The notes: generated by a model not told the origin, from the letters alone. A stretch of 64,000 nt of DNA from Brasilonema sennae CENA114 (GCF_006968745.1 NZ_CP030118.1:7218253-7282252); one strand, 5' to 3'; counted from the first letter of the stretch, positions 8,005 through 17,287 are shown. Program-made: numbers and translations.

Positions 8005-9294
8005 ATGTTTCAGGTTTTACGCTGGCGGCTTCTACTTTCATATATAAGTGTTATGGTGGTGATTTTGGGAGTATCCACTGTAGTTGTTTATGAGTTTGTT
8101 GCCTACAAACTTTATCAAAAACTAGACCGCCAGATGATTACATTAGCAGATGCTGCTGCTCATAGTTTACTAACAATTAAGGCTGATGCAAAAGCGATTT
8201 CGCGTAGAACTCCTCGGAATTTGGATTATGATCAAGATTTAGATATACCTTGGCAAGATTTATACAATAATCATCAAGGTGTAGAATGGTTTGATGGCAA
8301 TGGTCGGTTATTGGGTCATGCAGGTCGTTATATTCCTCACATTCCATTTAATCCAAATACGAAAGTTTCTCAACACAAAAAAATTCGCAGCATTATTATT
8401 CCTGTCTACTCCGCTAGTTTTATTCCAGAAAGAAAACAACTACAGGGATATGTGCGGGTAAACGAATCTATTGAAAATTTGCAAGAAGAACTTGATAGGC
8501 TATTATGGGGATTCAGTTGTGGAGGACTCATTGCTGTTATTTTAACTGGGGTTAGCAGTTGGTGGTTGACAAGACGATCCTTAAAGCCTGTTGAACAAAG
8601 TTTTCAACAATTAAAACAGTTCACTGCAGATGCTTCCCATGAGTTGCGAAGTCCCCTTACAGTTGTGAAAACCTCTGTTGAGGTGATGATGAATCACCCA
8701 GAACGAATTCACCCCAATGATGAAAAGAAGTTGAAAGCGATCGCAAGTGCTACTAACCAAATGACTCGTTTAGTAGAAGATTTACTCCTGTTAGCAAGAA
8801 CTGACGCCACACAAACGCTAACTTTTAAGTGGGTATCAATTCCCCTAGATGAACTTTTAGAAGATTTGATGGATTTACTGCAACTACAAGCAGATGTTAA
8901 GGGAATCATCCTCAAGTCAGAAATACCCGAAGAGGTGTTTGTTAAGGGGAACCCTGTTGAGTTAAAGCGATTATTTTCTAATCTCCTAGAAAATGCTTTG
9001 CAGTATACACCAACTGGAGGAACTGTAAGTGTCAGGGTAATTAGACGAGATCGCTTTGTTTTTGTTTCTATCAATGATACTGGTATTGGTATTGCCCCAG
9101 AAGATATTCCACTAATTTTCAATCGCTTTTGGAGGGCAGAGAAAGCCAGAAGTCACAGAGAAGGAGGCTTGGGCTTGGGATTAGCTATTGCTGCTGCGAT
9201 CGCCCATGCTCACAGTGGAGAAATTACTGTCAAAAGTCAAGTTGGCGTTGGTAGTTCTTTTCAAGTACGTCTGCTTGCTGTTTTGAAAACATAG
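8005..9294 (+). CDS. sensor histidine kinase, partner of the second response regulator
   Basis: A 429-residue membrane kinase immediately after its regulator. Membrane spans lie near residues 7-32 and 171-193, with an extracytoplasmic region of about 140 residues between them. The H box FTADASHELRSPL places the phosphoacceptor His at about residue 212. N, G1 (DTGIGIAP) and G2 (GLGLGLAIA) boxes follow. The sensor region is longer and different from that of the kinase at 2865 while the catalytic core is close, as expected after duplication with a change of signal. Confidence 0.9.
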   Translation: MFQVLRWRLLLSYISVMVVILGVSTVVVYEFVAYKLYQKLDRQMITLADAAAHSLLTIKADAKAISRRTPRNLDYDQDLDIPWQDLYNNHQGVEWFDGNGRLLGHAGRYIPHIPFNPNTKVSQHKKIRSIIIPVYSASFIPERKQLQGYVRVNESIENLQEELDRLLWGFSCGGLIAVILTGVSSWWLTRRSLKPVEQSFQQLKQFTADASHELRSPLTVVKTSVEVMMNHPERIHPNDEKKLKAIASATNQMTRLVEDLLLLARTDATQTLTFKWVSIPLDELLEDLMDLLQLQADVKGIILKSEIPEEVFVKGNPVELKRLFSNLLENALQYTPTGGTVSVRVIRRDRFVFVSINDTGIGIAPEDIPLIFNRFWRAEKARSHREGGLGLGLAIAAAIAHAHSGEITVKSQVGVGSSFQVRLLAVLKT

Positions 9295-9467
9295 TGAGCA
9301 CAGAAATTTGTTCAGATATTAACCATCTTTCCGAGTTTTTTACTTTTCACATCTAAAGTAGCTAGTACTGCTTTGCGAAATTCAAAAACCATGATTGTTC
9401 TGTAGCTTTTAACAAAAGTGGGAAAGGGTTAGCAAATTCCGTTTACCTGTACTAGAACAGTAACAGA

Positions 9468-10625
9468 ATGAATCCGTTCACTGAAAAATCGCCTCGTCAA
9501 AAGTTGCATCTTCATTACCTGGATGGCTTACGAGGAATTGCAGCTTTGTATGTGGTAGCCGTACATATTGAACCATCTCTAGGAGAAAAGTTACCTAGAT
9601 TTTGGTTACTTTTTCAAAATACACTGAGATATGGTGCATTCAGTGTTGTTATTTTTATTGTCCTTTCTGGCTATGTTCTCATGTTGCCAGTTACACGTTC
9701 ACAAAGTGGTTTTGTTTCTGGTGGTTTACTTGAGTATTTTAAAAGGCGATCACGTCGAATTTTACCACCTTACTATGCGACTCTTTTGGGATGTCTATTA
9801 CTCGCATTTGCAATATTCTTGCTAGAAAAGTTTACTAATTTTCAATGGGATGAGGTTGCCGGAAAAGGTCCATTTTTTCCCTACTTTTCATTGATCGATG
9901 TGTTATCCCACCTGTTTATAGTTCACAATTTTACTGGTAGTACATACATGACTATTAACCCACCAATGTGGAGTGTGGCTACAGAGTGGCAACTCTATTT
10001 TTTATTTCCACTTTTACTACTACCCATATGGCGACGTTTCGGGTTGCTAGCCGTCGTTATGACCGGCTTTGGTTTAGGAATATTACCATTTTATATTCTG
10101 AATGATTTTTCAATGGCAACCAGTTCTTGGTTCATTGGCTTATTTACCTTGGGGATGGCTGCAGCAGAAATTGGATTTTCTCAAGAACCTAAGTTAATAG
10201 CTTTTAGAAAGTCTTTACCGTGGAGTATGATGGCAATAATTTTCGCTATTGTTGCCTTTATAACTGAGTGGAAAAGACTGGGATTACCGATATGGATTGG
10301 TCAGAGTTTTTTTGGTTCTTCTGCAGCTTGTTTATTTATTTACTGCACTCAGTTTGTGATTTCGGGCAAAAAGTTACCTCATGTTTTAGGGGTAGTTGAG
10401 CATCCTTGGGTAATTACATTGGGCGCATTTTCTTACAGTCTGTATCTCACCCATGGACCAGTCATCACCATGCTACGTTACTTTCTTTATACTCTAAATA
10501 TGACGCCCTTCATGTTTGCGACAACATCTTACTTAATGGGTGTAGTACTATCCCTACTCATTGCTTATTGGTTTTATTTAATTTTTGAGCGACCATTTAT
10601 GTCCAACTTCAATCGTTGCAAGTGA
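9468..10625 (+). CDS. acyltransferase 3 family membrane protein (OafA/YrhL type)
   Basis: A 385-residue protein with about ten hydrophobic segments. The N-terminus LHYLDGLRGIAALYVVAVHIE carries the R and H signature of acyltransferase family 3, and FKRRSRRILPPYYATLL follows. Members transfer acetyl or other acyl groups to sugars of surface polysaccharides, lipids or antibiotics. The acceptor is unknown. No glycosyltransferase or polysaccharide cluster is adjacent, so context adds little. The gene stands alone between the kinase and a gene-poor stretch. Confidence 0.88.
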   Translation: MNPFTEKSPRQKLHLHYLDGLRGIAALYVVAVHIEPSLGEKLPRFWLLFQNTLRYGAFSVVIFIVLSGYVLMLPVTRSQSGFVSGGLLEYFKRRSRRILPPYYATLLGCLLLAFAIFLLEKFTNFQWDEVAGKGPFFPYFSLIDVLSHLFIVHNFTGSTYMTINPPMWSVATEWQLYFLFPLLLLPIWRRFGLLAVVMTGFGLGILPFYILNDFSMATSSWFIGLFTLGMAAAEIGFSQEPKLIAFRKSLPWSMMAIIFAIVAFITEWKRLGLPIWIGQSFFGSSAACLFIYCTQFVISGKKLPHVLGVVEHPWVITLGAFSYSLYLTHGPVITMLRYFLYTLNMTPFMFATTSYLMGVVLSLLIAYWFYLIFERPFMSNFNRCK

Positions 10626-11084
10626 GATTTTGAGGTGATTTGTTTACGGCGAACACGTAGTGTGCGCTTGCGCTTACAGAATGACATTCAGGATTTTTTG
10701 ACTTTTGCAAGAAGTCTAGTTATTGGGACTTTAGAAAATTCGGACTGGAAAAGTACCTGAAATCCTTGGCAGATAACGGAACTTAAACATTTCTGAAGGA
10801 GAAACAAGCCTCAAACCCGTACAGGGTAAGCCACTCCTGCGGTCTTTTTACCTTGATTATCTTGCGTTACCCTTCTTACTGGAGTTTAGATGATTGCCAT
10901 TTACATTTAGAGTTTAGACTAAGCAGCAAGAAATGACCTAGCAGTGCTGAGTTCATGAAATATAGCAACAGACATATCGTTTAGGACATCGTATTTTGAT
11001 TAAGAGGGAACAGGGAACGCTTAACAGGGAAATGTCCTAACAATTGTGGCGACTGCTATACAAGCTTGAAGCAATCTATCCAAA

Positions 11085-11300
11085 TGTCAGATAACAAATT
11101 ATTTGTCGTCTTAACAAATTAATGTCACTAGGCAATTATATGCCAAAACGAGGTGTATCAAGGATTAACCCGTACAGTATATATACTTTGTCTTTGTATT
11201 TTTAGTTAAAAAACCCGACATCGCTGGAATGTCTGCTACATCAACTGAAAATTTAAACGACATTAATTTGTTAAGACGATAAATAATTCGTGAATCGACA
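11085..11300. mobile_element. 216-bp MITE-like element with 42-bp terminal inverted repeats
   Basis: The first 42 bases (from TGTCAGAT at 11085) and the reverse complement of the last 42 (ending ATCGACA at 11300) match at 36 positions, including an unbroken TCGTCTTAACAAATTAATGT. Each arm holds two copies of an ACAAATTA-like motif followed by TGTC/TCGTC, about 22 bp apart. No reading frame of note lies inside, and I see no 5-bp target duplication. The arms resemble, from memory, the ends of Tn7-like/CAST transposons of cyanobacteria. The surrounding gap 10626-11414 otherwise holds a short palindromic repeat (11310-11400) and nothing else I can name. Confidence 0.7.
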
Positions 11301-11414
11301 TAAGGAATTGCGATAAGCCCTTTGGGCGGCGAGAAAGCTGGAGCATCGCCTTCTCCTTCAAATACGTTACGCCCCAGAATGCCTGTGCGCAGAACTTACG
11401 GCAGTGTTCCTTGC

Positions 11415-13439
11415 CTAATCGCTATCAGAAACTGAAGGACTAGCTTTTTCAGAACATTCTGCGTTTTGTGCCTGCTTTCTTTTAGCAACAATTTCTTTCA
11501 GTTCTTTGAGATGTTGTGTACTAATCAGCCCTTCATCTTGAAGATTAAATATATCTGAGGTGTACTCACTTTGTTGCTCATTTAAATTTTCTAATTCTTT
11601 TGTAATTATTGACAATGCTTTTCCTTGACTCATTGAGGTTTTTAACACTTCAAACCGTGTCGCTTCATCAAGACGACATAATAACCGTAAGATGATACGA
11701 CGAATTCTAATTTCATTCCCAAAATCAAAAATTGTGGTATGAGAATCATCTTCAGAAAGTAACAGTTCTTCTCCCACATCAAATAAAGCTTCCACAATTG
11801 AGGTAATGCTAGAGGTAGGAATTTCTTTTATTGCGCCATCTTCAAGTTTTTCTAAAAATGCCCGAACTTGAGTTGTACCATCAGGACGTATTTGCTCAGA
11901 CAGTTCTATAAGTTTTTCTCCAAATGCCTTGGCATCATAGGCGCAAGCAAGAATGGCTTGGATCTGAGTCTTAGATAAATCAGCTTCTGGTAAAGTTAAA
12001 CGGAAGTAGATAGGAAATATTTCTGGACAGCATACACGGTGTTGCTCTCGCCACATTAATTTTTGTTCCTTATTACATCTGTTTCCCCAAACAGCTTGTA
12101 ATTGAGGAAAAAGAATTCTGAGCAGAGTTTGAACAGGTTGCTTATCTTGTTCTCGCAACTGAGCCAACCAAGAATTATGAAAATTTTTCAATTCATCTAA
12201 GGAATAATTGATTGGCTCTATAAAAGCATCTTTGTTTTTGCGAATTATGTTATGTACCATTGGATGAAAAACCCGTAGTGATTCTAAAGCAATAAAATCT
12301 ACTGGGTTCACTTCGCCTTGCACTACCGGATATGTCATTGTTAAGGTGTCAGTTAGATGAACAATGTCGCGGAGGTTAGTAATGAAGTGGTCTATTCCTT
12401 GAAAGTAAACATTGCTCCAATAGGTTTGATCAAATAGTTGAGTGACTTCTGTGGCTGGATTTTCCACGTCAGCTTCCTCCAAGTCAGGAACTTCTTGAGG
12501 TTCTGATTGTTCCAAGTCGGCGCTGAGATCTCTGTTAGCAGACGGCTGATTCGAGTTAGGGCGATGCTTCTGCAGCGAGCCGTCCTTTGAGCGATAGCTA
12601 GCCCCTAAGGGGGCGCTGCGCAAACGCTGCTGCGCGGAGCGCAGATCGCCATCCTTTGGTGTTGCAATTAGAACACTATTAAGTTTTTCAAAAAATAGCC
12701 TGCGAAGTGAAGTTTTATCTGGAGAAGGTAACTCAAAAGGAACTTGAATAGTTTTCTCCAAATATGCTTCTGGTGATATCTCCTGAGTTTCGCAAAGTGC
12801 TTTACTAACAACTTCTTTATCAAAAACCAGAAGATAGACAACGTTACGAAAATTTGGAATTGCTTTAAAAATGCGAAATAGCTGCTTAATATCTTCTATG
12901 GGAAGCCTATCAATATCATCAATTGCAACGACTATTCGCCGCTCCAGCTGCACCACTATATTTTCGAGTTCTTCTTTTAACTCGGAAGCTTCCTTTGATT
13001 CATCATCCAATAATGTTGCTACTGCCATGCCAGCTTGAGCGTAAGGGAGGGGAACTTGAGAAACAACTTTAGCAATATCGGCTATTCGCTCTCTCAAGCC
13101 TTTGGGCATATATTTTACAGAGGTTAAAACGCTGTGTAATTGGTCAAAAAAGCGTGTTGTAATGTCTTGGTTTCCAGTAAACAACCAAGCATTAAAATGA
13201 ACGACGATTGGTTGCTCCTTATCAGGCTTGTGTTTAAGACAATGAACTACAAAGTTCAACAGTGTCGATTTGCCGGAACCCCACGAACCGTACACTGCAA
13301 TCACAAACCCTTCACTCAGGCTCATTTTGCAAATACTATCTGCCAAATGCTTGGCGAAAGGCGCGTATCCTAGTCGGTCTTTTTCTGGTTCGATGAAGAA
13401 GTCATCTTGCTGATGGTTATGAGTTTCAGTTTGTGCCAT
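11415..13439 (-). CDS. KAP-family P-loop NTPase
   Basis: A 674-residue protein. Walker A is GSWGSGKST (51-59), followed by HFNAWLFTGNQD. Walker B is RIVVAIDDIDR (about 168-178), and VVYLLVFDKEVV comes after it. This order is the KAP/STAND-like NTPase signature. KAP proteins are often tied to membranes, but the usual inserted transmembrane pair is not clear here; residues 126-144 are only mildly hydrophobic. Some KAP NTPases act in phage defence, others are of unknown use; no defence partner is adjacent. About 33 residues (roughly 262-295) are the translation of a palindromic DNA repeat inserted in frame. Confidence 0.85.
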   Translation of the reverse strand: MAQTETHNHQQDDFFIEPEKDRLGYAPFAKHLADSICKMSLSEGFVIAVYGSWGSGKSTLLNFVVHCLKHKPDKEQPIVVHFNAWLFTGNQDITTRFFDQLHSVLTSVKYMPKGLRERIADIAKVVSQVPLPYAQAGMAVATLLDDESKEASELKEELENIVVQLERRIVVAIDDIDRLPIEDIKQLFRIFKAIPNFRNVVYLLVFDKEVVSKALCETQEISPEAYLEKTIQVPFELPSPDKTSLRRLFFEKLNSVLIATPKDGDLRSAQQRLRSAPLGASYRSKDGSLQKHRPNSNQPSANRDLSADLEQSEPQEVPDLEEADVENPATEVTQLFDQTYWSNVYFQGIDHFITNLRDIVHLTDTLTMTYPVVQGEVNPVDFIALESLRVFHPMVHNIIRKNKDAFIEPINYSLDELKNFHNSWLAQLREQDKQPVQTLLRILFPQLQAVWGNRCNKEQKLMWREQHRVCCPEIFPIYFRLTLPEADLSKTQIQAILACAYDAKAFGEKLIELSEQIRPDGTTQVRAFLEKLEDGAIKEIPTSSITSIVEALFDVGEELLLSEDDSHTTIFDFGNEIRIRRIILRLLCRLDEATRFEVLKTSMSQGKALSIITKELENLNEQQSEYTSDIFNLQDEGLISTQHLKELKEIVAKRKQAQNAECSEKASPSVSDSD
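12560..12655. repeat. palindromic GC-rich repeat inserted in frame in the KAP gene
   Basis: The stretch contains nested palindromes such as GCGCTGCGCAAACGCTGC and GCTAGCCCCTAAGGGGGCGC, like the dispersed intergenic repeats elsewhere in the window. It keeps the reading frame and adds about 32 low-complexity, Arg/Ser-rich residues between the NTPase core and the C-terminal part. Confidence 0.65.
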
Positions 13440-13504
13440 AAGAAACTTTTTTGAGATTTATTCTCATCGTGGCACATATATTAGGTAGGACTACGCCATC
13501 CTAA

Positions 13505-13620
13505 GATAGAATTCTGTGCTTGACGCAAAGCGTCAAGCGTATGCGCAAAGCGCACGCTGCGCGCCGAGAGTGCCTGTCCGCAGGACTTACGGCTTATCGC
13601 TTAAAGGGCGGTTTCCGTAC
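13505..13620. repeat. dispersed palindromic repeat upstream of the KAP gene
   Basis: GACGCAAAGCGTC and GCGCAAAGCGCACGCTGCGC palindromes are followed by a degenerate copy of the common repeat. The rest of the gap 13440-13815 shows no gene that I can support. Confidence 0.55.
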
Positions 13621-13815
13621 ATATCATAGGTATGCGTATGCCTAACCAAGGATGTTCTTACAAAACCAGACGAAAAAGGTGGCCTCGGTTTTGTTACTAT
13701 CGGCTCATCTATAGTCCTTATGTCAATACTTGGAGTCTGCTGTATTCTGTTCACAACTCTAAACCAGATAAGACTAAGTGTGGCCGGGGCTTCTAACGAT
13801 GAATAATATTAAAGT

Positions 13816-14505
13816 ATGCTCCGACAAATTTCTCATTTCTGGTTGCGTCATATACATCCTCGTTTGGCTCCCTTAATTGCCACAACTGGTATTGTTGGAC
13901 TTATTAGTTGTGTGCTTATCCTTTTTGTTTTAGCGAACTTAGCTGAAGAGGTTTTAGAGCGAGAAGCTTTTGCATTTGATACGACTTTTCTGTTATGGCT
14001 ACATCAGTTTGCTAATCCAAGTTTAGATAACTTGATGCTGTTTATTACAAATATTGGTAGTCCTAGGACAGTGGTTACGGTTGCAGCAGTTACTGTCTTG
14101 TTACTTTGGTGGCGACGTTACCGAGAAGAAGCAAAAGTTTTTGTACTTGCTTGCTTGGGAGCATTTATTTTAAATACACAACTGAAGTTATTTTTTTCTA
14201 AACCTCGCCCTGAACTTTGGCATCAGTTGATTTCGGAAAAATCTTTTAGTTTTCCTAGTGGTCATGCACTGGGTTCTATGGTTCTATATGGTTTTATCGG
14301 TTATTTGCTAGCAATTCACTATCCTAAGTTATCCAGAGTAATTTACAGTTTAGTAGTTACTTTAATCGCAGCCATTGGCATCAGTCGCTTATATTTGGGA
14401 GTACATTGGCCTACAGATATTATTGCAGGTTATGGAGTCGGTTTCTTGTGGTTGATGACATGTATCACGATGTTAAAACTGCAAAGATTGAGGCAGTTGA
14501 AATGA
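13816..14505 (+). CDS. PAP2-family membrane phosphatase (copy 2)
   Basis: A 229-residue paralogue of the gene at 6505, with the same catalytic motifs (KLFFSKPRP, SFPSGHA, SRLYLGVHWPTDI). The first 75 residues differ at only a few positions and the DNA from about 6539 to 6710 is nearly identical to 13850-14021. The centre diverges clearly, then the last third is similar again at the protein level. The upstream bases around the start are also shared. This pattern suggests duplication followed by local gene conversion. Substrate unknown. Confidence 0.88.
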   Translation: MLRQISHFWLRHIHPRLAPLIATTGIVGLISCVLILFVLANLAEEVLEREAFAFDTTFLLWLHQFANPSLDNLMLFITNIGSPRTVVTVAAVTVLLLWWRRYREEAKVFVLACLGAFILNTQLKLFFSKPRPELWHQLISEKSFSFPSGHALGSMVLYGFIGYLLAIHYPKLSRVIYSLVVTLIAAIGISRLYLGVHWPTDIIAGYGVGFLWLMTCITMLKLQRLRQLK

Positions 14506-14591
14506 TGCTTTAGAAATTACACATCGTAGCGGAGTCCTCCCGACAGCTCCTGATAGAATCTTTAAGCTGATACAAGTGATTCTTTCTCGCC

Positions 14592-15425
14592 ATGCAAACT
14601 AACTGGCAAATAGCTAAAACCTACGAAGACATTCTCTATCACAAAGCAGATGGCATTGCCAAAATTACTATCAACCGTCCTCACAAAAGAAATGCCTTTC
14701 GTCCTAAAACTGTTTTTGAACTATACGACGCCTTCTGCGACGCCCGCGAAGATACTAGTATCGGCGTTGTCCTATTTACTGGTGCTGGTCCACACACTGA
14801 TGGTAAGTATGCTTTCTGTGCAGGAGGTGACCAAAGTGTGCGAGGACACGCTGGCTATGTAGACGATGATGGTGTACCACGTTTGAACGTGCTGGACTTA
14901 CAACGCCTGATTCGTTCCATGCCAAAAGTAGTTATTGCCCTTGTTGCTGGGTATGCAATTGGTGGAGGACACGTCCTGCACTTAATTTGTGATCTAACTA
15001 TTGCGGCAGATAACGCCATTTTTGGACAGACTGGTCCGAAAGTAGGTAGTTTTGATGGAGGTTTTGGTGCTAGTTATCTTGCCCGCATTGTTGGACAAAA
15101 AAAGGCGCGAGAAATCTGGTTTCTCTGCCGACAGTACAATGCACAGCAATCACTAGAAATGGGTTTAGTCAATTGCGTTGTTCCAATAGAACAACTTGAA
15201 GCTGAAGGTATCCAGTGGGCGCGAGAGATTTTAGAAAAAAGCCCGATCGCCATTCGTTGTCTCAAAGCAGCATTTAACGCTGACTGTGATGGACAAGCTG
15301 GTTTGCAAGAATTAGCAGGCAATGCCACCTTACTCTATTACATGACAGAAGAAGGACGAGAAGGAAAACAAGCTTTTCTAGAAAAGCGTCCACCGAACTT
15401 TCATCAATATCCCTGGCTCCCCTAA
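14592..15425 (+). CDS. menB: 1,4-dihydroxy-2-naphthoyl-CoA synthase
   Basis: A 277-residue crotonase-fold enzyme that closes the naphthoate ring from succinylbenzoyl-CoA in phylloquinone synthesis, supplying the PSI electron carrier. Typical MenB landmarks are present: INRPHKRNAFRP, FCAGGDQSVRG, RLNVLDLQ, GYAIGGGHVL (oxyanion hole), and the C-terminal YYMTEEGREGKQAFLEKRPPNF. These separate it from general enoyl-CoA hydratases. The length is normal for the family. It is transcribed alone and ends in a strong intrinsic terminator. Confidence 0.95.
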   Translation: MQTNWQIAKTYEDILYHKADGIAKITINRPHKRNAFRPKTVFELYDAFCDAREDTSIGVVLFTGAGPHTDGKYAFCAGGDQSVRGHAGYVDDDGVPRLNVLDLQRLIRSMPKVVIALVAGYAIGGGHVLHLICDLTIAADNAIFGQTGPKVGSFDGGFGASYLARIVGQKKAREIWFLCRQYNAQQSLEMGLVNCVVPIEQLEAEGIQWAREILEKSPIAIRCLKAAFNADCDGQAGLQELAGNATLLYYMTEEGREGKQAFLEKRPPNFHQYPWLP

Positions 15426-15441
15426 AAATATAAAAACTCGC

Positions 15442-15476
15442 AAAAATCGCACCTTTGATAAAAGGTGCGATTTTTT
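15442..15476 (+). terminator. intrinsic terminator of menB
   Basis: The arms AAAATCGCACCTTT and AAAGGTGCGATTTT enclose a GATA loop, and the descending arm runs directly into six T. Confidence 0.9.
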
Positions 15477-15744
15477 GAGTGTTCAGGTTTTTTGAAGACC
15501 TATAGATATTAAAAGCGAATTTTATTTTTGAAATTTATCAAATTATCCAACTTTGTCCAAATTCTCCCTTTCAGTTTTTTACCCTATGTATGTCACTTCC
15601 ACAAAGTAAACTCTGAAATGTTCGCGCTTTATACGGTCTAGGTCTTATTTGTCTTCCACAAAAACAGGTGTGAACCAATTCGCCCAAAACAGCACTAAAA
15701 GGGTGCTTCTACAATTTGACTTTTCCTGTTTTGGCAAAAGAAAG

Positions 15745-16044
15745 CTATATTAGTACAGCCTCAGCTTTCGCCTTTTCAAAAGAGCAGGGAGCGGCTGTTT
15801 CCTCAACGGGATCAAGGGCTGGGTTGTTTAAACCTGAAGCCAAGACTAATGTTGCATCTGACAAACTCCAAACATCTTCTAAATTTTCCCAAGAAGGAGC
15901 GAACGCTGGGATCGCCAAAGAACAAGCCTTCCAACTTCCTCGAACTGGTGCTCCCAACTGTTGGCAGAATCCGCCGCGACGTCCCTCTATATCGTAATAA
16001 CGACAATGTTTACAGGCAGAAGTCAATGATTTTATCTGTTTCAT
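15745..16044 (-). CDS. conserved cyanobacterial Cys-rich small protein
   Basis: A 99-residue protein with the pattern CKHCRYYDIEGRRGGFCQQL followed by GAPVRGSWKACSLAIPAFAPSWE. It has four Cys in the first half plus one near the C-terminus, and could bind a metal or cluster. I recall similar uncharacterised proteins in many filamentous cyanobacteria but cannot name a function. Frames on the opposite strand look like shadows, since the Cys pattern and composition favour this strand. Confidence 0.75.
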   Translation of the reverse strand: MKQIKSLTSACKHCRYYDIEGRRGGFCQQLGAPVRGSWKACSLAIPAFAPSWENLEDVWSLSDATLVLASGLNNPALDPVEETAAPCSFEKAKAEAVLI

Positions 16045-16161
16045 ATTTAATGCCTTTAGTGCCGTTTTCGGGCTACTTTTGTTCCTTTATTTTGCATCAA
16101 CAGAGAGAATGTGGCTTTTGGCTACAACCCATGTGTTAACTAGGTTATAGCGATCCCAACG

Positions 16162-16186
16162 AAAAGATTAACTTTATAATCTTTTT
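16162..16186. terminator. AT-rich hairpin with T-run in a gene-free stretch
   Basis: AAAAGATTA and TAATCTTTTT form a stem. It lies in the 690-bp gap 16045-16735, where I find no gene of support. The hairpin could end an unannotated transcript. Confidence 0.35.
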
Positions 16187-16703
16187 AGATTTGTGTTACC
16201 TTTTTCAACTTTTTTGTTAACAAAGTGATACATTAATTGCGGTGGATTAAGCATACTCGGTTTTAGCTGAAAATGATTGGGGATCAAAGCTACTTATGAA
16301 TATAACGATGTGAGTCACCTTTGAACTTCAGGCTTTGGGAACACTTTTTCAGATGCAATTAACTGTATCTTTAGGAAGAACTGATATGATTGAGTCGTCA
16401 CTAAGATAAAATTTCAAAATTTATATAGATTATTTCTTTAGGAAGATGAAGTAATTGTAAAAAAAGATAACGGTTTTGAGCCATTTATCACATGAGCACA
16501 AAACTATTTTGAGATATATATGAGAAAAAGCTCGCTGCACAATGCTAAGCCATTAGTCTTGAGTAGGATTAACGAAAGTAGAAACAAGAATCAATGAACA
16601 ACTTAGGAGCAGTCCCACAGGCGGCGCACCGCCCGTTATGAATGAAAGAAACACTCTTTCGGTGTTCGGCTTTGTTTATTCAGAGAATTCCAACAGTTGT
16701 GAA

Positions 16704-16726
16704 TTCACCGATTGGTGAGTTTTTTG
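16704..16726 (+). terminator. plus-strand terminator-like hairpin before dciA
   Basis: TCACC-GAT-TGGTGA is followed by six T. It lies just after the 3' end of dciA, which runs on the other strand, so it would end a plus-strand transcript of its own. The only plus-strand candidate is a short frame at 16638-16718 (26 residues) or an RNA. Confidence 0.45.
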
Positions 16727-16735
16727 TTTAAATGC

Positions 16736-17287
16736 TCAGGAGGACTTTGAAAATTGTTTAGCAGCACACACAGAACAGACACCCCAGCGGTGAAGTTCAC
16801 CGGGTGGGGTGGGACAATGGCACAGGGGACAAACAGGTAAATCGTGCGATCGCTCTTGCACTGTTCTAGCCCAATTTTGGAAAGCAGCATTGGCATCCTT
16901 AGCTTTAGGCGTTATATCATCGTTTCTACTCATCTCATCACCCACGTAACTGGGATGTTCTTGACGCGATATTGTTTGTTGTTCCTTAGGAGTGTTTTGA
17001 GGACGCTGCCATCGGGCTGTAGAAAAATGAATATCCTTCAAACCAATTGAGAGTTTTTGATTCAACTTTAAAATTAAGCGCTGGCGCTCAAAAGTTAGGT
17101 TCTGTGCCCAAGCTGCACTCGAAGTTGCCACCCGCAAAACATCGCGCTCGATCGACAACGGTTTAGTGTGAGTAGCTACTACTGCTCCTACAACTTCAGC
17201 CCAACACGTCAGCAAACGTTGAAATGGCTGCTCTTGCCATTCAGCTTGAGGTGCCAAAACCTCTAAAATATCATTAATTGATTTCAA
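16736..17287 (-). CDS. dciA: DciA-like (DUF721) replicative helicase loader with zinc-binding tail
   Basis: A 183-residue protein. The N-terminal domain (about 1-95) fits DUF721/DciA: an LLTCWAEVVG segment, then THTKPLSIERDVLRVATSSAAWAQNLTFERQ and RLILKLNQKL. DciA loads DnaB in bacteria that lack DnaC. After a polar linker, the C-terminus has CPLCHCPTPPGELHRWGVCSVC, with Cys spacing able to bind zinc, an extension common in the cyanobacterial members. It is transcribed alone, divergent from the SPOR gene. Confidence 0.8.
   Translation of the reverse strand: MKSINDILEVLAPQAEWQEQPFQRLLTCWAEVVGAVVATHTKPLSIERDVLRVATSSAAWAQNLTFERQRLILKLNQKLSIGLKDIHFSTARWQRPQNTPKEQQTISRQEHPSYVGDEMSRNDDITPKAKDANAAFQNWARTVQERSHDLPVCPLCHCPTPPGELHRWGVCSVCAAKQFSKSS

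Noticed and set aside
15849..16139. 96-residue plus-strand frame opposite the Cys-rich small protein
   Set aside because: The minus-strand frame has the conserved-looking Cys/Trp pattern; this one has none.
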